Assembly (NCBI GenBank): GCA_964035575.1
Contig: OZ037909.1
Coordinates: 124,001-188,000 of the forward strand
Direction: 5' to 3'
Source: Rhynchopus sp. YZ270_cl-10
Lineage: Eukaryota > Euglenozoa > Diplonemea > Diplonemida > Diplonemidae
Length of the DNA: 64,000 bases
In this document: positions 32,480 to 43,104 of the stretch, one piece after another
How the letters are laid out: each line of letters opens with the position of its first letter
Numbering within the stretch: the first letter of the stretch is position 1
Notes under the pieces: generated by a model
What the model was told of the DNA's origin: nothing
The model's database searches: none
Seen by the model: the letters and a program-made list of their open reading frames with translations, nothing else
Position numbers and translations under genes: made by a program

Positions 32480-33921
32480 TCAACAACACAAAAAAAACGT
32501 AAAAGCGTCTTATCCTCCGTGCATGCACTGGATACAAGCTCCGCTTTGCCAGACCTACACACCAACTGCAACACACACACAAGGCATCAAATCCAAACAG
32601 ACACAAAACCCGATTTTTAAAAAAAAATGCAAACACAGAACAAACCCAGCACCCCACATTACAAAAAGGAGGGTTTTTTTTGAAGGTGACTTCCACCTTT
32701 ATTTGAAGAAGGGACACTGCGTATCACCCTCTCGGGTCATGGAACCACGGTGGGGATAGAGCATCATCATATACTTTCAAATAAGAGAACGTACAAGGAT
32801 ATTCTATACAGAAACGTCCAAATCTTTCCACAAACAAAAAAATAAAAAAATAAGTACGCACAAACGGAACCGAAGACACAAATAAAAAAAGTTGAAAAGG
32901 TGAAGCAAAAAAGGTGTCACCTAAAAGAGATGGAGCAAGGCTTATAATGCCAAGCTTCGCCGTGCTTGTAAATAACATTCCTTAACACTGTGTTAAGGTT
33001 TTTTTTTAAAGGTTACTTACCTCGATCTCTCTCCCCCTCTCAAATATTGCCATATCACGAAAGGCACCGGAAGTATAAGATTTTTTCGGCAATAGAAAGT
33101 TAGGGCCAAAAATCTCGGGTTGTTTTTAATTCCTTTACATCGGGAGCTTAGGTGTAAAATGCCTCAGAAACGTGTGTTTCTTAAGGGTTTTAATGGGCAA
33201 AACAGGGTTCTTGAGTTCTTCACCAAAAACCACGAGTTTCAGAAAAGTGTCAGAATTATGTGGTCCACAGGGTGGCGTGCCCATTGCAGTGACGCACAAC
33301 CCACGCTTATACGCACAAAACCCGGCCGGGCAAAAACGTGTAGCGCTCCTGTGTGACTCTGTGAAACGCAACGTCACAATGCGCTCCGTGCACCTCGCCA
33401 ACACAACTCCTTCAACCCAAGCACACTCCGCCGTCTGAAAAGGGTCGCAGGAGGGAAAGCCGGCTTCACAGCCGCGCAGACCATCTCGATAACCCTGTCC
33501 GTGGAAGTTTGCAAAGAACACTTGAAAAGAGAAAAGTTTGAAAAGAAAAATGCGACACGACGATGGCACCCTACTCTAAGTATCCCAAAGCAACTTACAA
33601 TAAATATGAACCACGTCCCCTTGTCCTTTTCCCCCTCCCCAAACGATTCCTCATTGACCTTTGCTTTACAATAACACCCCCGTCTCCCGCTTCACGCAAT
33701 TCACACAACGAAACAGAACCCCGATTTTATTTTCTTCTTTTTTTAATAATTTGAAAAACAAAAAAAACACACACGCGGTGTAGTATAACATGACCCATTC
33801 CCCCCCAATCCCCCAAACCCCCAAACCCCCCCTCCATCTCCCATCTCAACCCCCTCTCTCTCTCTCTCTCTCTCTCTCTACCCCCTCCCAACTTTGAAGG
33901 AATCGAAAAAAAATCGATCAC
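32480..33921. other. Intergenic with a GC-rich island at about 33240-33480
   Basis: Mostly AT-rich. The island has coding-like composition on the plus strand in two overlapping frames (one holding GGVPIAVTHNPRLYAQ, the other LKRVAGGKAGFTAAQTISI) but no family I can name, and no continuous gene. Possibly a decayed gene. A (CT)n run lies at 33847-33879 just 3' of the next gene. Confidence 0.35.
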
Positions 33922-35784
33922 CTAAAAAGATTTCTCTTGCGCTTCCAGCCGTTTGGGTTCTTCTGTGAGAGAGCGTTCCACGGTGGAGCATGCCGACAGT
34001 GCGTGCAGCCACATCGCCGCACCGAGGAGATATTGTCGGGTATAGTCCTGCCTATGACCAGTCTGTGCAGCAAGCTGGCAGAATACAGCGTGGGTGACGA
34101 TACCGAGGCCAATGAAGAGGCACAACGCTGCGAGACGCGCTGCAGTTGAACAGAGAGATTTCATATTCTTCAGATGAGACAGCACCACAATGCCCGCAAG
34201 CGCCGTGCACGCCATGACCACAATCCCGGCCCCGTACACAGAATAGCGCACATTCTCCTTTTCCCCTTCTCTCCTCCCCGAGAGGTCTGCGTTTTCGAGC
34301 GCTACCCCTGGGTAGATGAAGCGCACCTTTTGCACCATCGCGACGCTCGCAATGAACAAAAGCAAGCAAAAGCTCTCCACCTGCGACGACCCTATGGTTG
34401 GGGGGGATCTCTCCAGCTTCGCCATCATCGCCGCACCCCAGCGGAACACCTTTTCCTCCCCTTCCCTCTCCCTTTCCACCTCCTCATCCTGAGGAAGCGA
34501 AATCAAAATGGAAGTTCCACTCAAAACATATACCCGAACAGCTGCAAGAAGCACAGTAAACTGTATTATCTTAGGCGCAGTGAAGCAGCCTTTGTACAGA
34601 AGCAACTGCGCGGCCCCTTCTGGGGTCCGAACAAACCCTTCTGTACTCCGGCTTTTATAGAGAATATCGGAGGAGAAGTGCAGTAGTTTGGTTTCTTCTA
34701 GCAGAGCTACAACTGCAGGGGTAGCGACAACGGTAGAAATGACGACAAAACATTTTGCTCTGGTCCACACGCACCATTCCTGACCAGTTGCAGGCAAAAC
34801 CACGACCATCGCTAATACAAACCCCATGGCATAGCAATTCACTATCGACAATGTGGCAAGCTTTGTTATCATATCCAGGCGTGGTCCGGGTCTCTCAGTT
34901 GCGGCTTGCTTGGAATATGTGAAATAATCGGTCAAAGAGAGGAGAATCATGCTCAGAGCGAAGGATGCAAGGACTATCCGTGGTGCTCCTTTTACAGTGA
35001 ACGTTTGCGGTGCCTCGAGGCTCCCCTTTCTTCGGATTGGGGAGCGTGGGGTGGGCTGGGATTCTTCATCAGAGTCCTTCTTGTCGTAGAAGCTGTCCAT
35101 GGGTGTCCCTGCTGCCCATCGCTCGGCCCTCCACCACACCCGCACTACCGCGTTTTTCATGATTATCACGGAACGTAAAACGATACTACACAGCCCCAAC
35201 CCCCACCACCTCAAATGCAGTATTCTGCTCACAAATTTTGGAATCAAAAGAATCGCCCAGAGCAACCACGCCGCTCGGGTTCTCCGGATAGGAAGCAGCG
35301 CCATGCTCGGCTGTGGGGTGTCGATTGCAGTGTTAACCAAGGTTAAGGCGTGCTCGAACAATCCTGTGGTGGCGTGGATCTCTGCCGCCCTCTTTGATAG
35401 CGCGACGCATGCGTAGCCTACACGGAATACATCTCCTAGGAGGGTCTGGAGTTCTAAGGTGTCGCTGGCACCTAGACGGTGATCGATTTCAACGAAAACG
35501 CAGACCGTCGCGTGGTATAGCGTATTGAGAAGCCACGAGGTGAGGTTGAAGAGAGCCCCTAAGATGGCTATGTTGCGGAAGGATTGTGGTGCAGGTGGCG
35601 GTGGCGCCTCTTCGGGGGTAGGTTGGCCATGTGGTGCAGAGCTTGGTGTGGTTGTCCCAGAATGATCGGAAAGTGCGGTGGTGTCCAGTTGCAGGGCAAG
35701 TGGCACCTCTATCGTGGAATCTGTGCTAAACTCACTGTCCGGTGCCTGGCTGACCAGGGTGGGCATCGTATTTTTTGATGTCAA
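33922..35784 (-). CDS. Multi-pass membrane protein, family unknown
   Basis: 620 residues, single exon, not recognised. The first about 65 residues are Ser/Thr/Pro-rich and lack a signal peptide. About ten hydrophobic segments follow, among them NIAILGALFNLTSWLL, AAWLLWAILLIPKFV, IVLASFALSMILLSLTDYF, MGFVLAMVVVLP, FVVISTVVATPAVVALL, FCLLLFIASVAMV, VYGAGIVVMACTALAGIVVL and ALCLFIGLGIVTHAVF. Polar loops are basic or acidic, with a Ser/Pro-rich loop near residues 225-260. A transporter or organelle membrane protein is possible; nothing decides it. An alternative start is Met7 (35766). A stem-loop repeat lies about 20-40 bp upstream of the ATG. Confidence 0.75.
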   Translation of the reverse strand: MTSKNTMPTLVSQAPDSEFSTDSTIEVPLALQLDTTALSDHSGTTTPSSAPHGQPTPEEAPPPPAPQSFRNIAILGALFNLTSWLLNTLYHATVCVFVEIDHRLGASDTLELQTLLGDVFRVGYACVALSKRAAEIHATTGLFEHALTLVNTAIDTPQPSMALLPIRRTRAAWLLWAILLIPKFVSRILHLRWWGLGLCSIVLRSVIIMKNAVVRVWWRAERWAAGTPMDSFYDKKDSDEESQPTPRSPIRRKGSLEAPQTFTVKGAPRIVLASFALSMILLSLTDYFTYSKQAATERPGPRLDMITKLATLSIVNCYAMGFVLAMVVVLPATGQEWCVWTRAKCFVVISTVVATPAVVALLEETKLLHFSSDILYKSRSTEGFVRTPEGAAQLLLYKGCFTAPKIIQFTVLLAAVRVYVLSGTSILISLPQDEEVEREREGEEKVFRWGAAMMAKLERSPPTIGSSQVESFCLLLFIASVAMVQKVRFIYPGVALENADLSGRREGEKENVRYSVYGAGIVVMACTALAGIVVLSHLKNMKSLCSTAARLAALCLFIGLGIVTHAVFCQLAAQTGHRQDYTRQYLLGAAMWLHALSACSTVERSLTEEPKRLEAQEKSF

Positions 35785-35789
35785 AAAAT

Positions 35790-37095
35790 AAAATAAAAAA
35801 GCTTTGAAAAGATGAACCTAAGCCAAGCCTAATCACCAAAAAAAAAAAAGGGTGAAAGTTGATAGTGCAAACGCCGGGGGGAGAGGGAGGGGGGGATGGG
35901 GAGGAGGAGGAGGGGTCTTTAAAACCCCACCCCAAAAGGGGGGGTGTGTTTTTTGTGTGTTTTCTGGCTGCGGTTTCCTCTGTAGGGGGTTTTTGAAGAA
36001 GGGGGGGGTTTATTTTTGGGGTGAGGGAGGAGGAGGGGAGGTAGGGTTTTGAGTTGTGCTGTGAGGGAGTAAAAGGAAAGCCTTTTTTTTATTGCGTTGT
36101 AATGCAACTTGTTTTGTTGAAACAACAACAAAAGAGGAAAGGGGGAGTGAGAGAGAGAGTGAGTGAGAGAGAAACGCTGTGAAAGAAAGGACCGGCCTCA
36201 CACGGGAACAGTCGTCTAACCACAGCATTTTCAAAAAAAAGACCCCTTTTTTCAAAAAACCTTTTTGCTTGTTGGAAAATGGCTTTTACATAAAGGGCGT
36301 AAATTGTGGGAGAAATAGAAAAAAAAAAAAAAAAGCGAAGTTAAGTGCAAACGCCTCACCGTTCATCAGCGGACGCTGGCACTAAAAATGATTGATGCAG
36401 TCACCTCCGACTGACCCACATACGATGCCAGCCATCCGGATGAAAGCACAAAGTACCCTGCGAACAGCAGAAGTTGTAAAAAGGAACCCGATACATAGGC
36501 TTGTCCATACTGAAGTGCGAACCGAACGGGGGGCGGTGCACACAACCGCGGCCAGCGGCCCACCTTCCACCAAAGAGGTGTGAGCTTACAGGGACTCTCA
36601 TCCGCTGCTCCCAAACCCTCCCTTGATGCACGATAGTCAAGACAAGAGAGCAGGACGCCCCCTTTGGAGATCACAACGGAAGAGGAAAAGCCTGTTTGGG
36701 ACAAGGCTTTTGACCCCCTCTCTGACCCCCCTGAAGCAACTCTGCATGCTATACGGTGACAGTTATAGTTCAGTTGTGGGAGAAGTTTTGTGATGCGCCT
36801 TAGCTTGCTTGGAAAACCACCTTCAAAATAATAAAATCAAGATCAAAAAGGACAGAAGAGCACAAAGTTAATGAGAAAATAGAGGTATTTCAGTGAATCT
36901 AGGTTTCACCAAAATTGTTTCATATACTAACCATTCTACTGAATAGAATGGTATAATAGGGTGCACTAAATGTACCCAAACCAAAAGAAAAAAAATGATT
37001 GATGCAGGCGCCTCCGACCCACATACGATGCCAGCCCCCAGATGAAAGTACAAAAATATTCGGGGAAAGCTTCTAAGATTTGTTGGGCAATATTT
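35790..37095. other. Intergenic with repeat pair
   Basis: A 65-bp repeat occurs twice, at 36384-36452 and 36991-37056 (ATGATTGATGCAG, then CCACATACGATGCCAGCC). A SINE-like fragment precedes the first copy (36335-36380), and a copy of the GAATAGAATGGTATAATAG repeat is at 36917-36983. The frame at 36366-36704 on the minus strand has one hydrophobic stretch but overlaps these repeats and is not called. Confidence 0.5.
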
Positions 37096-39300
37096 TCACA
37101 GAGCACACCCCGCGTAGGAAACACCAGGCTTATCGCCCTTGGTCTGCATTTCACGTACGTCAGCATCCTGCACGCAGGGCTCCGTGGTGTCAGCGCCGAA
37201 GCGGGCGGGCGGGGTTTTTACGCATCTGACAAACAACAGAGCTGAGCCTGCTGTGAGAAGCGCCACCCCGGCGAGCACAACCAACACCCACACCCACACA
37301 GGGGTACCTCCACCACCACTGTCACCGCTACTGGCTGCATTCAGATAATCCGCAGGGGTGGCTGTGTTTGGATGGTCGGTTGCGGGTTTGCAGTCTGGAA
37401 CCTTGCCGATGCTGTGCCCAGCACCAGTCTTGCAGGTGCAGGTGAAATCGTCAAGAGAAGCAGAGGAAGGTGCCGGGTCTTTACAGATGTGGCCGTTGCA
37501 GACGCCTGCACTGCATTCGTCGCACACCGCTGCAGCACCGCGTGCACTCCCGAGGTTGCGAGGGCAGGTGCAGTAGTAGGTGCCGTTCTGATGTATGTCG
37601 GGATCGAGGCAGGTTTGCGAGACGCCGCAGGGGTGCGCTGTGCACTCATCATACACACAGCGTGCGGGGGTGCCGGTTGCGGTGGTGACGCGGTCTGCGC
37701 AGGTGCAGATGTAGTCGCCCTTGAGGCCTTCGTGGTTGCTGTCTGTGCATGTTTGCCCAGCACCGCAGGGGAGCAGATAGGCGCATTCGTCGTAGATGCA
37801 GACGGCGGGGGCACCGGTCTGGGTTCGAGTGGGGTCGTTGTTGCAGGAGCAGATGTAGTCCCGGGTGGAGTGTGGGTGCGTATTAGGGTCGTGGCAGGCG
37901 TTGTCTAGGTTGCAGACCCCCGTGCGGCACTCATCGATCTCGCAGACAGCAGGGGCGGACACTGCAGCCTCGCCGTTGAGGCAGGTGCAGACGAAGTCGT
38001 GGAGGGATGCTGCAGTGGGCACCGGGTCGTGGCAGGCCTGCGCACCACAAGGTGACGTCGTGCATTCATCCAGGGGGCACGACGCAACCGGCCTCCCGGT
38101 CGCATTGATGTGCGGTGCAGCCTCGCAGAAGCAGATGTGGTTGTTCACAGAGTTTGCGGCTGTGTCCATATCGTGGCAGGTCTGGCCTGCTCCGCAAGAA
38201 TGCGTTTTGCAGTCATCCTTTATGCAGGCATCGGGAGGACCTGCCGTCTCGTTTACCCCATTCTCGCAGGAGCATATGAAGTCATCCCACATCCCTACCT
38301 CCGGAGTGGGGTCCATGCAGTCGAGCTGTCCGCATGGCTGTGCATCGCATTCGTTGGGACACATGGCAGGCGAGCCTAGGGAGGTGATATTGGCGACGTT
38401 GCTGCAGCTGCAGACGAAGTCGTTTTTGCTTTGGATGGATGTGTCTGGGTCGTGGCAGGTTTGCCCAGCTCCGCACGGTGCTGCGGTGCATTCGTCTAGC
38501 GTACATTGCGCTGGACGCCCCACCCTAGAAATGCTTGCATTCAGGCAGGTGCATATGAAATCGTTTCGCCTCCACAAATCCCTCTCACGACAGATCTGCG
38601 TCCCACAAGGCGTCCCCTTGCATTCATCATACGCTTGCGGCGCTGCAGCGCACCCCTGAGGCTGGGTTTGCGGATGCCCTACATTCTGCCAGTCAAACCG
38701 ATAGGGTTTGTTCCCTGTACCGTCGTACCAACAGAGCATCGTCTGTCCACAGAGCCCGCAGCCCACGACTGTCGTATCCTTCCATATGACCTGCGGCAGG
38801 TTAATGAGATCCATGGGACGCCTCGCACGCCACAGCATGCACCGTTCCTGCCCGCAGTACGCATTGTACGGCAACAGCGCGGTGTCCACCACGGACACAT
38901 CCCTAGGCATTGTGGGAACACGGTAGCCTATTTCCCCATACGTCTGGGCACGTGACCAATGGGGGATTGTGTTGGTTCTGCACATAGTTTCGAAGCGGCG
39001 GCTGTGTATCAGTGTTTCCTCGAGGTCCGTGCTGTAGTGAAGCGGGCAGGCACCGTGAATGGCACGGAGGCTGTTGTGCTGTGCAAGAAGACGTTCGATC
39101 TGCGAGCCATGCAGTCCAGAGCGGCACTGCTGCCCCGATCCCTCGCAGGGGTGCCTAAAGCTACCACGGTGTGATGAGGTACTCACCATACCCGCACACC
39201 AGCTTTGCTTCGACCATATATTACACCTCTGTGGCCTCGGGGTCTTACTGGACACCTCCAATAGAAATAGACTCAATGTGAGAAATAAAAATCGTGGCAT
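37096..39300 (-). CDS. CAP-domain and EGF-repeat surface protein
   Basis: 734 residues from the ATG at 39300, which begins a good signal peptide (MPRFLFLTLSLFLLEVSS). Residues about 55-225 match the CAP/SCP fold: IERLLAQHNSLRAIHGACPL, then YGEIGY and QVIWKDTTVVGCG...MLCWYD, which are the usual CAP signature regions. Nine EGF-like modules follow with the pattern DEC...CGAGQTCHDPD...DFxCxC. A membrane helix (VWVWVLVVLAGVALLTAG) and a short tail of about 45 residues end the protein. The open frame extends 5' to 39441 but that part is pyrimidine tract translated. A candidate acceptor AG lies at 39358-39359. Likely role: cell-surface adhesion or binding; CAP proteins elsewhere bind sterols or lipids, but no such residue evidence is available here. 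Confidence 0.85.
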   Translation of the reverse strand: MPRFLFLTLSLFLLEVSSKTPRPQRCNIWSKQSWCAGMVSTSSHRGSFRHPCEGSGQQCRSGLHGSQIERLLAQHNSLRAIHGACPLHYSTDLEETLIHSRRFETMCRTNTIPHWSRAQTYGEIGYRVPTMPRDVSVVDTALLPYNAYCGQERCMLWRARRPMDLINLPQVIWKDTTVVGCGLCGQTMLCWYDGTGNKPYRFDWQNVGHPQTQPQGCAAAPQAYDECKGTPCGTQICRERDLWRRNDFICTCLNASISRVGRPAQCTLDECTAAPCGAGQTCHDPDTSIQSKNDFVCSCSNVANITSLGSPAMCPNECDAQPCGQLDCMDPTPEVGMWDDFICSCENGVNETAGPPDACIKDDCKTHSCGAGQTCHDMDTAANSVNNHICFCEAAPHINATGRPVASCPLDECTTSPCGAQACHDPVPTAASLHDFVCTCLNGEAAVSAPAVCEIDECRTGVCNLDNACHDPNTHPHSTRDYICSCNNDPTRTQTGAPAVCIYDECAYLLPCGAGQTCTDSNHEGLKGDYICTCADRVTTATGTPARCVYDECTAHPCGVSQTCLDPDIHQNGTYYCTCPRNLGSARGAAAVCDECSAGVCNGHICKDPAPSSASLDDFTCTCKTGAGHSIGKVPDCKPATDHPNTATPADYLNAASSGDSGGGGTPVWVWVLVVLAGVALLTAGSALLFVRCVKTPPARFGADTTEPCVQDADVREMQTKGDKPGVSYAGCAL

Positions 39301-39441
39301 TTTTTTTTTTTGGGAGGAAGAAGGAAAAAGAGGAGGAGGAGGAGGAGAGAGGGAGTCCTGAAGCGAGGTAGAGGAGGGGGGAAATGATGAGGTTGGTTGG
39401 AAGAAACGGTTTTTTAAAAAAAGGGGGGGAGGGGAGGTCAT

Positions 39442-40111
39442 TTTATTATGTCAAATTACCCTAATTTCACGCGGAAAAAAAAAACAGATGTAGTACTTAA
39501 AAAAAGAATGGGGCGTGGGGGTGGTGGGTATGTAGGGGTCTTAAACTAGAAAAATCCACAAAAAATCGATAGCAATCCAGATTCGTTTAGAACACAAAGG
39601 GGCCGTGGGGGAGGGTTTTTTTTTCTTCTTTTTTTGAAAACTTGGTTGTATTAGTGTAGACACCCAGGACGAGGATGAGCTCTACCATTTTTCGTTTTTG
39701 GGGGGGGAGCTTTTTTAGGGGCAGAAAAAAAAGTGGTATGTGATGTGCATTTTAAAGTGTGTAGACGACCCTTTTTTTGGAGACGAAAACCACCCTCAAA
39801 ATCGTATCTATTTTCTTTTTCTTTTTTTTCATCTTCCTTTCAAAAGCTTTGACCCTTTTTTTGTGTTTTTTGTTATTTCCATTTTTATTTGCTCTTTTTT
39901 AAAAAAATCACTATCTCACACCCCACCTTATTACGGTTATCATCGACCCCTATTTTTCCCCTATTTTTAATACAAAACGTTAGGTATCCCTTTCTCTCTC
40001 TCTCTCTCTCTCTTTTGAACAAAACCCATCAGATCTCAAAAAACCCGATGGTTTTGTCAATATTTTCTCCTCACCCCCGCTTTTGGAAATATAGTTTTTT
40101 TTTCAAACTTT
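39442..40111. other. AT-rich intergenic, no gene seen
   Basis: T-rich on the plus strand with a (TC)n run at about 39995-40013. No recognisable repeat copy or gene. Confidence 0.55.
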
Positions 40112-40714
40112 TCAGTTCTCGGCCTCGAAGAACTCGATGGATCCCTTGGGGTCAGCCTTCATGGTCTTGTCACCCGGCTTCCAGCCACAGGGGACAACCT
40201 CACCGTGCTCCTCGTGGTACTGGAAGGCCTGGACGACACGGAGAACCTCGTCGACGTTGCGGCCAACGGGGAGGTCGTTGATGGTGATGTGGCGGAGGGT
40301 CTGCTTCTTGTCAATCACGTACAGCGCACGCAGAGCGATGCCCTGCGCGTCTCCGTCCAGCACCAGCGCACCGTAGTCCGCCGCGACCTGCTTTGTGATG
40401 TCCGCCAGAATCGGGATCTTCATCTCCCCAAGCCCCCCTGCCTTGCGGTCCTGCTTCGTCCACGCCAGATGGCTGAACTTGCTGTCCACACTGCATGCAA
40501 TCACCTCACACCCAATCTTCTGGAACTCCTCGTACCTGTCAGAGAACGCGGTGATCTCAGTCGGGCACACGAAGGTGAAGTCCAGCGGGTAGAAGAACAG
40601 AACAACAAACTTGTTCTTGTAGTCCGACAGAGAGACGGTCTTGAAGCTGCCATCGGGCATCAGGGCCTCAGCCTTGAAGTGGGGTGCGGGGGCCTGGACA
40701 ATAGCCTTCGACAT
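40112..40714 (-). CDS. Typical 2-Cys peroxiredoxin (tryparedoxin/thioredoxin peroxidase)
   Basis: 200 residues from the ATG at 40712-40714, the normal length for the Prx1/AhpC class. It reduces hydrogen peroxide and organic peroxides with electrons from a thioredoxin-like protein. The peroxidatic Cys50 sits in DFTFVCPTE, and the resolving Cys176 in [10 protein letters not shown]. The GGLGEM motif and the C-terminal aromatic pair ([11 protein letters not shown] in place of YF) are present, features linked to sensitivity to over-oxidation. No targeting peptide is seen, so cytosolic. The frame is open upstream to 40873, but a pyrimidine/CAG site (AG at 40742-40743) lies 28 nt before the chosen start. 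Confidence 0.97.
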   Translation of the reverse strand: MSKAIVQAPAPHFKAEALMPDGSFKTVSLSDYKNKFVVLFFYPLDFTFVCPTEITAFSDRYEEFQKIGCEVIACSVDSKFSHLAWTKQDRKAGGLGEMKIPILADITKQVAADYGALVLDGDAQGIALRALYVIDKKQTLRHITINDLPVGRNVDEVLRVVQAFQYHEEHGEVVPCGWKPGDKTMKADPKGSIEFFEAEN

Positions 40715-41060
40715 TGTTGCTTTGTGGTTGTTGTAGGTTTTCTGGGTTGATGTGGGTGAACTGGATAAAATAAAGTGAAGCATGGGGAGACGGTGAGGTA
40801 AGAAGGTAAGAACATAATGCTGAAATACAGCAATCCTGAAGACTGTCCAGGAAAATGATAAAAGCGAGGACACTAATTTGCTCTATTTTTTTTGTTGGGA
40901 ATATTTGACACAATTTCCTCACTTTTTTTCGCCACCTCACCACCCTCAACCATATGTGCCTCAACACATCTTTTACCCCCACTCACCCACCTGCACAGGA
41001 ACCCTCAGTCTCGCATTACCTGAAGCGCCCTCCTCCTCCTCCTCCTCCTCCCTCCTCCCC

Positions 41061-42254
41061 TCACCATGAGACAGCCCGCTCACGCTTCTCCGAGAATGCG
41101 CGAAGGAGGGGGTCGAACGTAGGGTTGATGGTGCGTTGCTGTCCTTTTGGGAAGGAGATGCGGGAGTTGGTGTCCGTGGCAGGCTCGGACATGGATGCGG
41201 GGTCTGCGACGGTGTTGATGGCATCGAGGATACGCTCGACCTCGAGACGGGTGAGCTGCGAAATGCGCATACTCCCATCGATCTCCGAAGCGTCCAGCAC
41301 ACGCCTCGCCTGCCCTTGCGACAGCGCCTGCGACAACACCGTGTACAGCCCCATCAGCTGCGGCGCGGTCTTCCCACCCATAATCGGAAACCCCATGTCA
41401 TCCCTCTTCCCCCCCTTCTCAGCAAGACGCTGCACCATACGCATATGACGCATCAACACCCGAGCACACTGCAGCACATCCACAGGCGCCAAAGGACCAG
41501 TCTCTACACGCGGCACAGCAAGCAGTAAATAGTGTGGTGAATACGCCCCGGCCAAGCTCTTTCGTGGGATCTTGACGTGCAAGGAGGGTTCAAGGAAGTA
41601 CTGAAACTCGCAGGATGCGGCACCATAGAGAGGTGTGGAGGGCGCGGCCAGGAGACGGTTGATCACAGTTTCGGTCATCAGAAAGGCGACCTGTGCACGC
41701 CCGAAGGAGAACACCCCAGATCTCGTGTGGATGTCCGCCAGCATCCGTGTTGTGAAGATGGCAGAGGTAAGCGTCTGCGGCAGTGTTGTCACAACGAGAA
41801 GCTCGCTCTCGCTTTCCCACGCGGCAGGGCTCGGGGCTGCGCCGCTGTCGGCGACCACCCGCTCGAGGTCCAGCGTCAGCGCGTCGCCGATGGTGAAGTG
41901 GAAGCGGCTGTCCGCTGCGGCTAGAGCACTGTACATAGCATGCCAACGGTCGTCTGAGTCGATCGCTATCACGGTGCGTGCCTTTTCCTTAAGAAGGCAG
42001 CGTGCAAGGAGGCCGGCCCCGCACCCCACGAGGACGACGACACGGTCCCGCACACCACCAAACTGGCGCACAATCTTCTCCGCTGCTGTGCGGTCCAGCA
42101 GGTACATGTCCCCCAGCTCCCCAACCCGTCCCTTGCGGAACATCCGGCACAACGCATCTGGTGTCGGCATGTCTGGCAGGTTCCCCCACGACACGTTGTC
42201 CGCATCCTTTGCAGACGACGCTGTCTCTGCCGTCCCATCAGAGGAGAGCTCCAT
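41061..42254 (-). CDS. Dim1/KsgA/TFB1M-like rRNA adenine dimethyltransferase
   Basis: 397 residues. KsgA/Dim1 enzymes methylate two adenines in the small-subunit rRNA; the mitochondrial branch (TFB1M/mtTFB) is most alike here. I see the entry motif GDMYLLDRTAAEKIVRQF, SAM motif I VLVGCGAGLLA (about 74-84), the acidic end of strand 2 in VIAIDSDDR (D99), FTIGDALTLDL, and the later conserved block YGAASCEFQYF ... VKIPRKSLAGAYSP. The catalytic NLPY motif reads TTLPQT, so the key Asn and Tyr are changed. This suggests either a diverged mitochondrial enzyme or a factor that lost methylation. The ATG at 42254 follows a candidate acceptor (AG 42298-42299) by 43 nt. Confidence 0.75.
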   Translation of the reverse strand: MELSSDGTAETASSAKDADNVSWGNLPDMPTPDALCRMFRKGRVGELGDMYLLDRTAAEKIVRQFGGVRDRVVVLVGCGAGLLARCLLKEKARTVIAIDSDDRWHAMYSALAAADSRFHFTIGDALTLDLERVVADSGAAPSPAAWESESELLVVTTLPQTLTSAIFTTRMLADIHTRSGVFSFGRAQVAFLMTETVINRLLAAPSTPLYGAASCEFQYFLEPSLHVKIPRKSLAGAYSPHYLLLAVPRVETGPLAPVDVLQCARVLMRHMRMVQRLAEKGGKRDDMGFPIMGGKTAPQLMGLYTVLSQALSQGQARRVLDASEIDGSMRISQLTRLEVERILDAINTVADPASMSEPATDTNSRISFPKGQQRTINPTFDPLLRAFSEKRERAVSW

Positions 42255-43104
42255 CTTGCGTCCATACTCCACTTGCTGATGGCGTCGCTTCACGGGTCTG
42301 TGGGTTGAGCGAAGGGAGGTTGTTGTATCAAATGGTGAGAAGCACGGGTGGGGGGAATCAAAGAAGAGTAGTTCAAACGCGCTAAAACGCATCAAAAAAT
42401 AAATAAATTTTGGTTGGTACTCCACAAACAATACTAAAAACTATCAGAAAAGCTCCCATGATAGGTACTAAGACACGGACAGCGACACAAAACCCTAGCC
42501 TACAACGAACACCGAAGCCACCATCGGACGCTGCTGTGGTCGTACTTGACTACAAGCGTCCACGCAGGGCGGGACAGGGGGAACGAGGTATCGTTCCAGA
42601 TTAGCACTTTAACAAGTGCAACGATTGTTGGTCTTTGGACGACTGTTGTAAAAAACACCACACAACAATAAAGTCCCACTGGACTAGTGACCCTCCCAGG
42701 GGCTTTGCCTGGACTGACCTGTCCTGGCAAGCAAAATACGATATCCTGAAGAAGGACTGGAAAATGCCATGAACAGTAATAAGAAGAAAAAAAAGTGAAA
42801 TAAAACACCAGCCGAACAGCTGTACTACAACCAAGGTGCAGCCTCGCCGGCCTCCCCGGGCGGTGGCACCGCGCCATGATGGAGGATGAGGATGAGCAGG
42901 AGCCCCCATGACATGATCCGAGTACCGGTGAGGGTCAGAAGCAGCAACACAGGGTACGGTGGGGGGATGGTGCAGCCAGGGGGAGGGGTGTGACTACTCG
43001 GTTCTTGTGTTCTGTCTGGATGGAAGACGATCATTCGAGAGCATCACGTGCACTTCTTGCTGCATCAACCACTCATTTGTAACATCCAAATGTTTCAAAC
43101 TCCT
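42255..43104. other. Intergenic, no gene seen
   Basis: Moderately GC-rich around 42500-42600 and 42830-43000, with short frames on both strands and no recognisable product. It contains a fragment of the AAACGCGCTAAAACGCATC repeat near 42375. Confidence 0.45.

Noticed and set aside
39155-39186. 32-nt GTGAGT...TTTAG intron-like stretch in the CAP-EGF gene
   Set aside because: Removing it shifts the frame and destroys the CAP domain; the uninterrupted frame is better.
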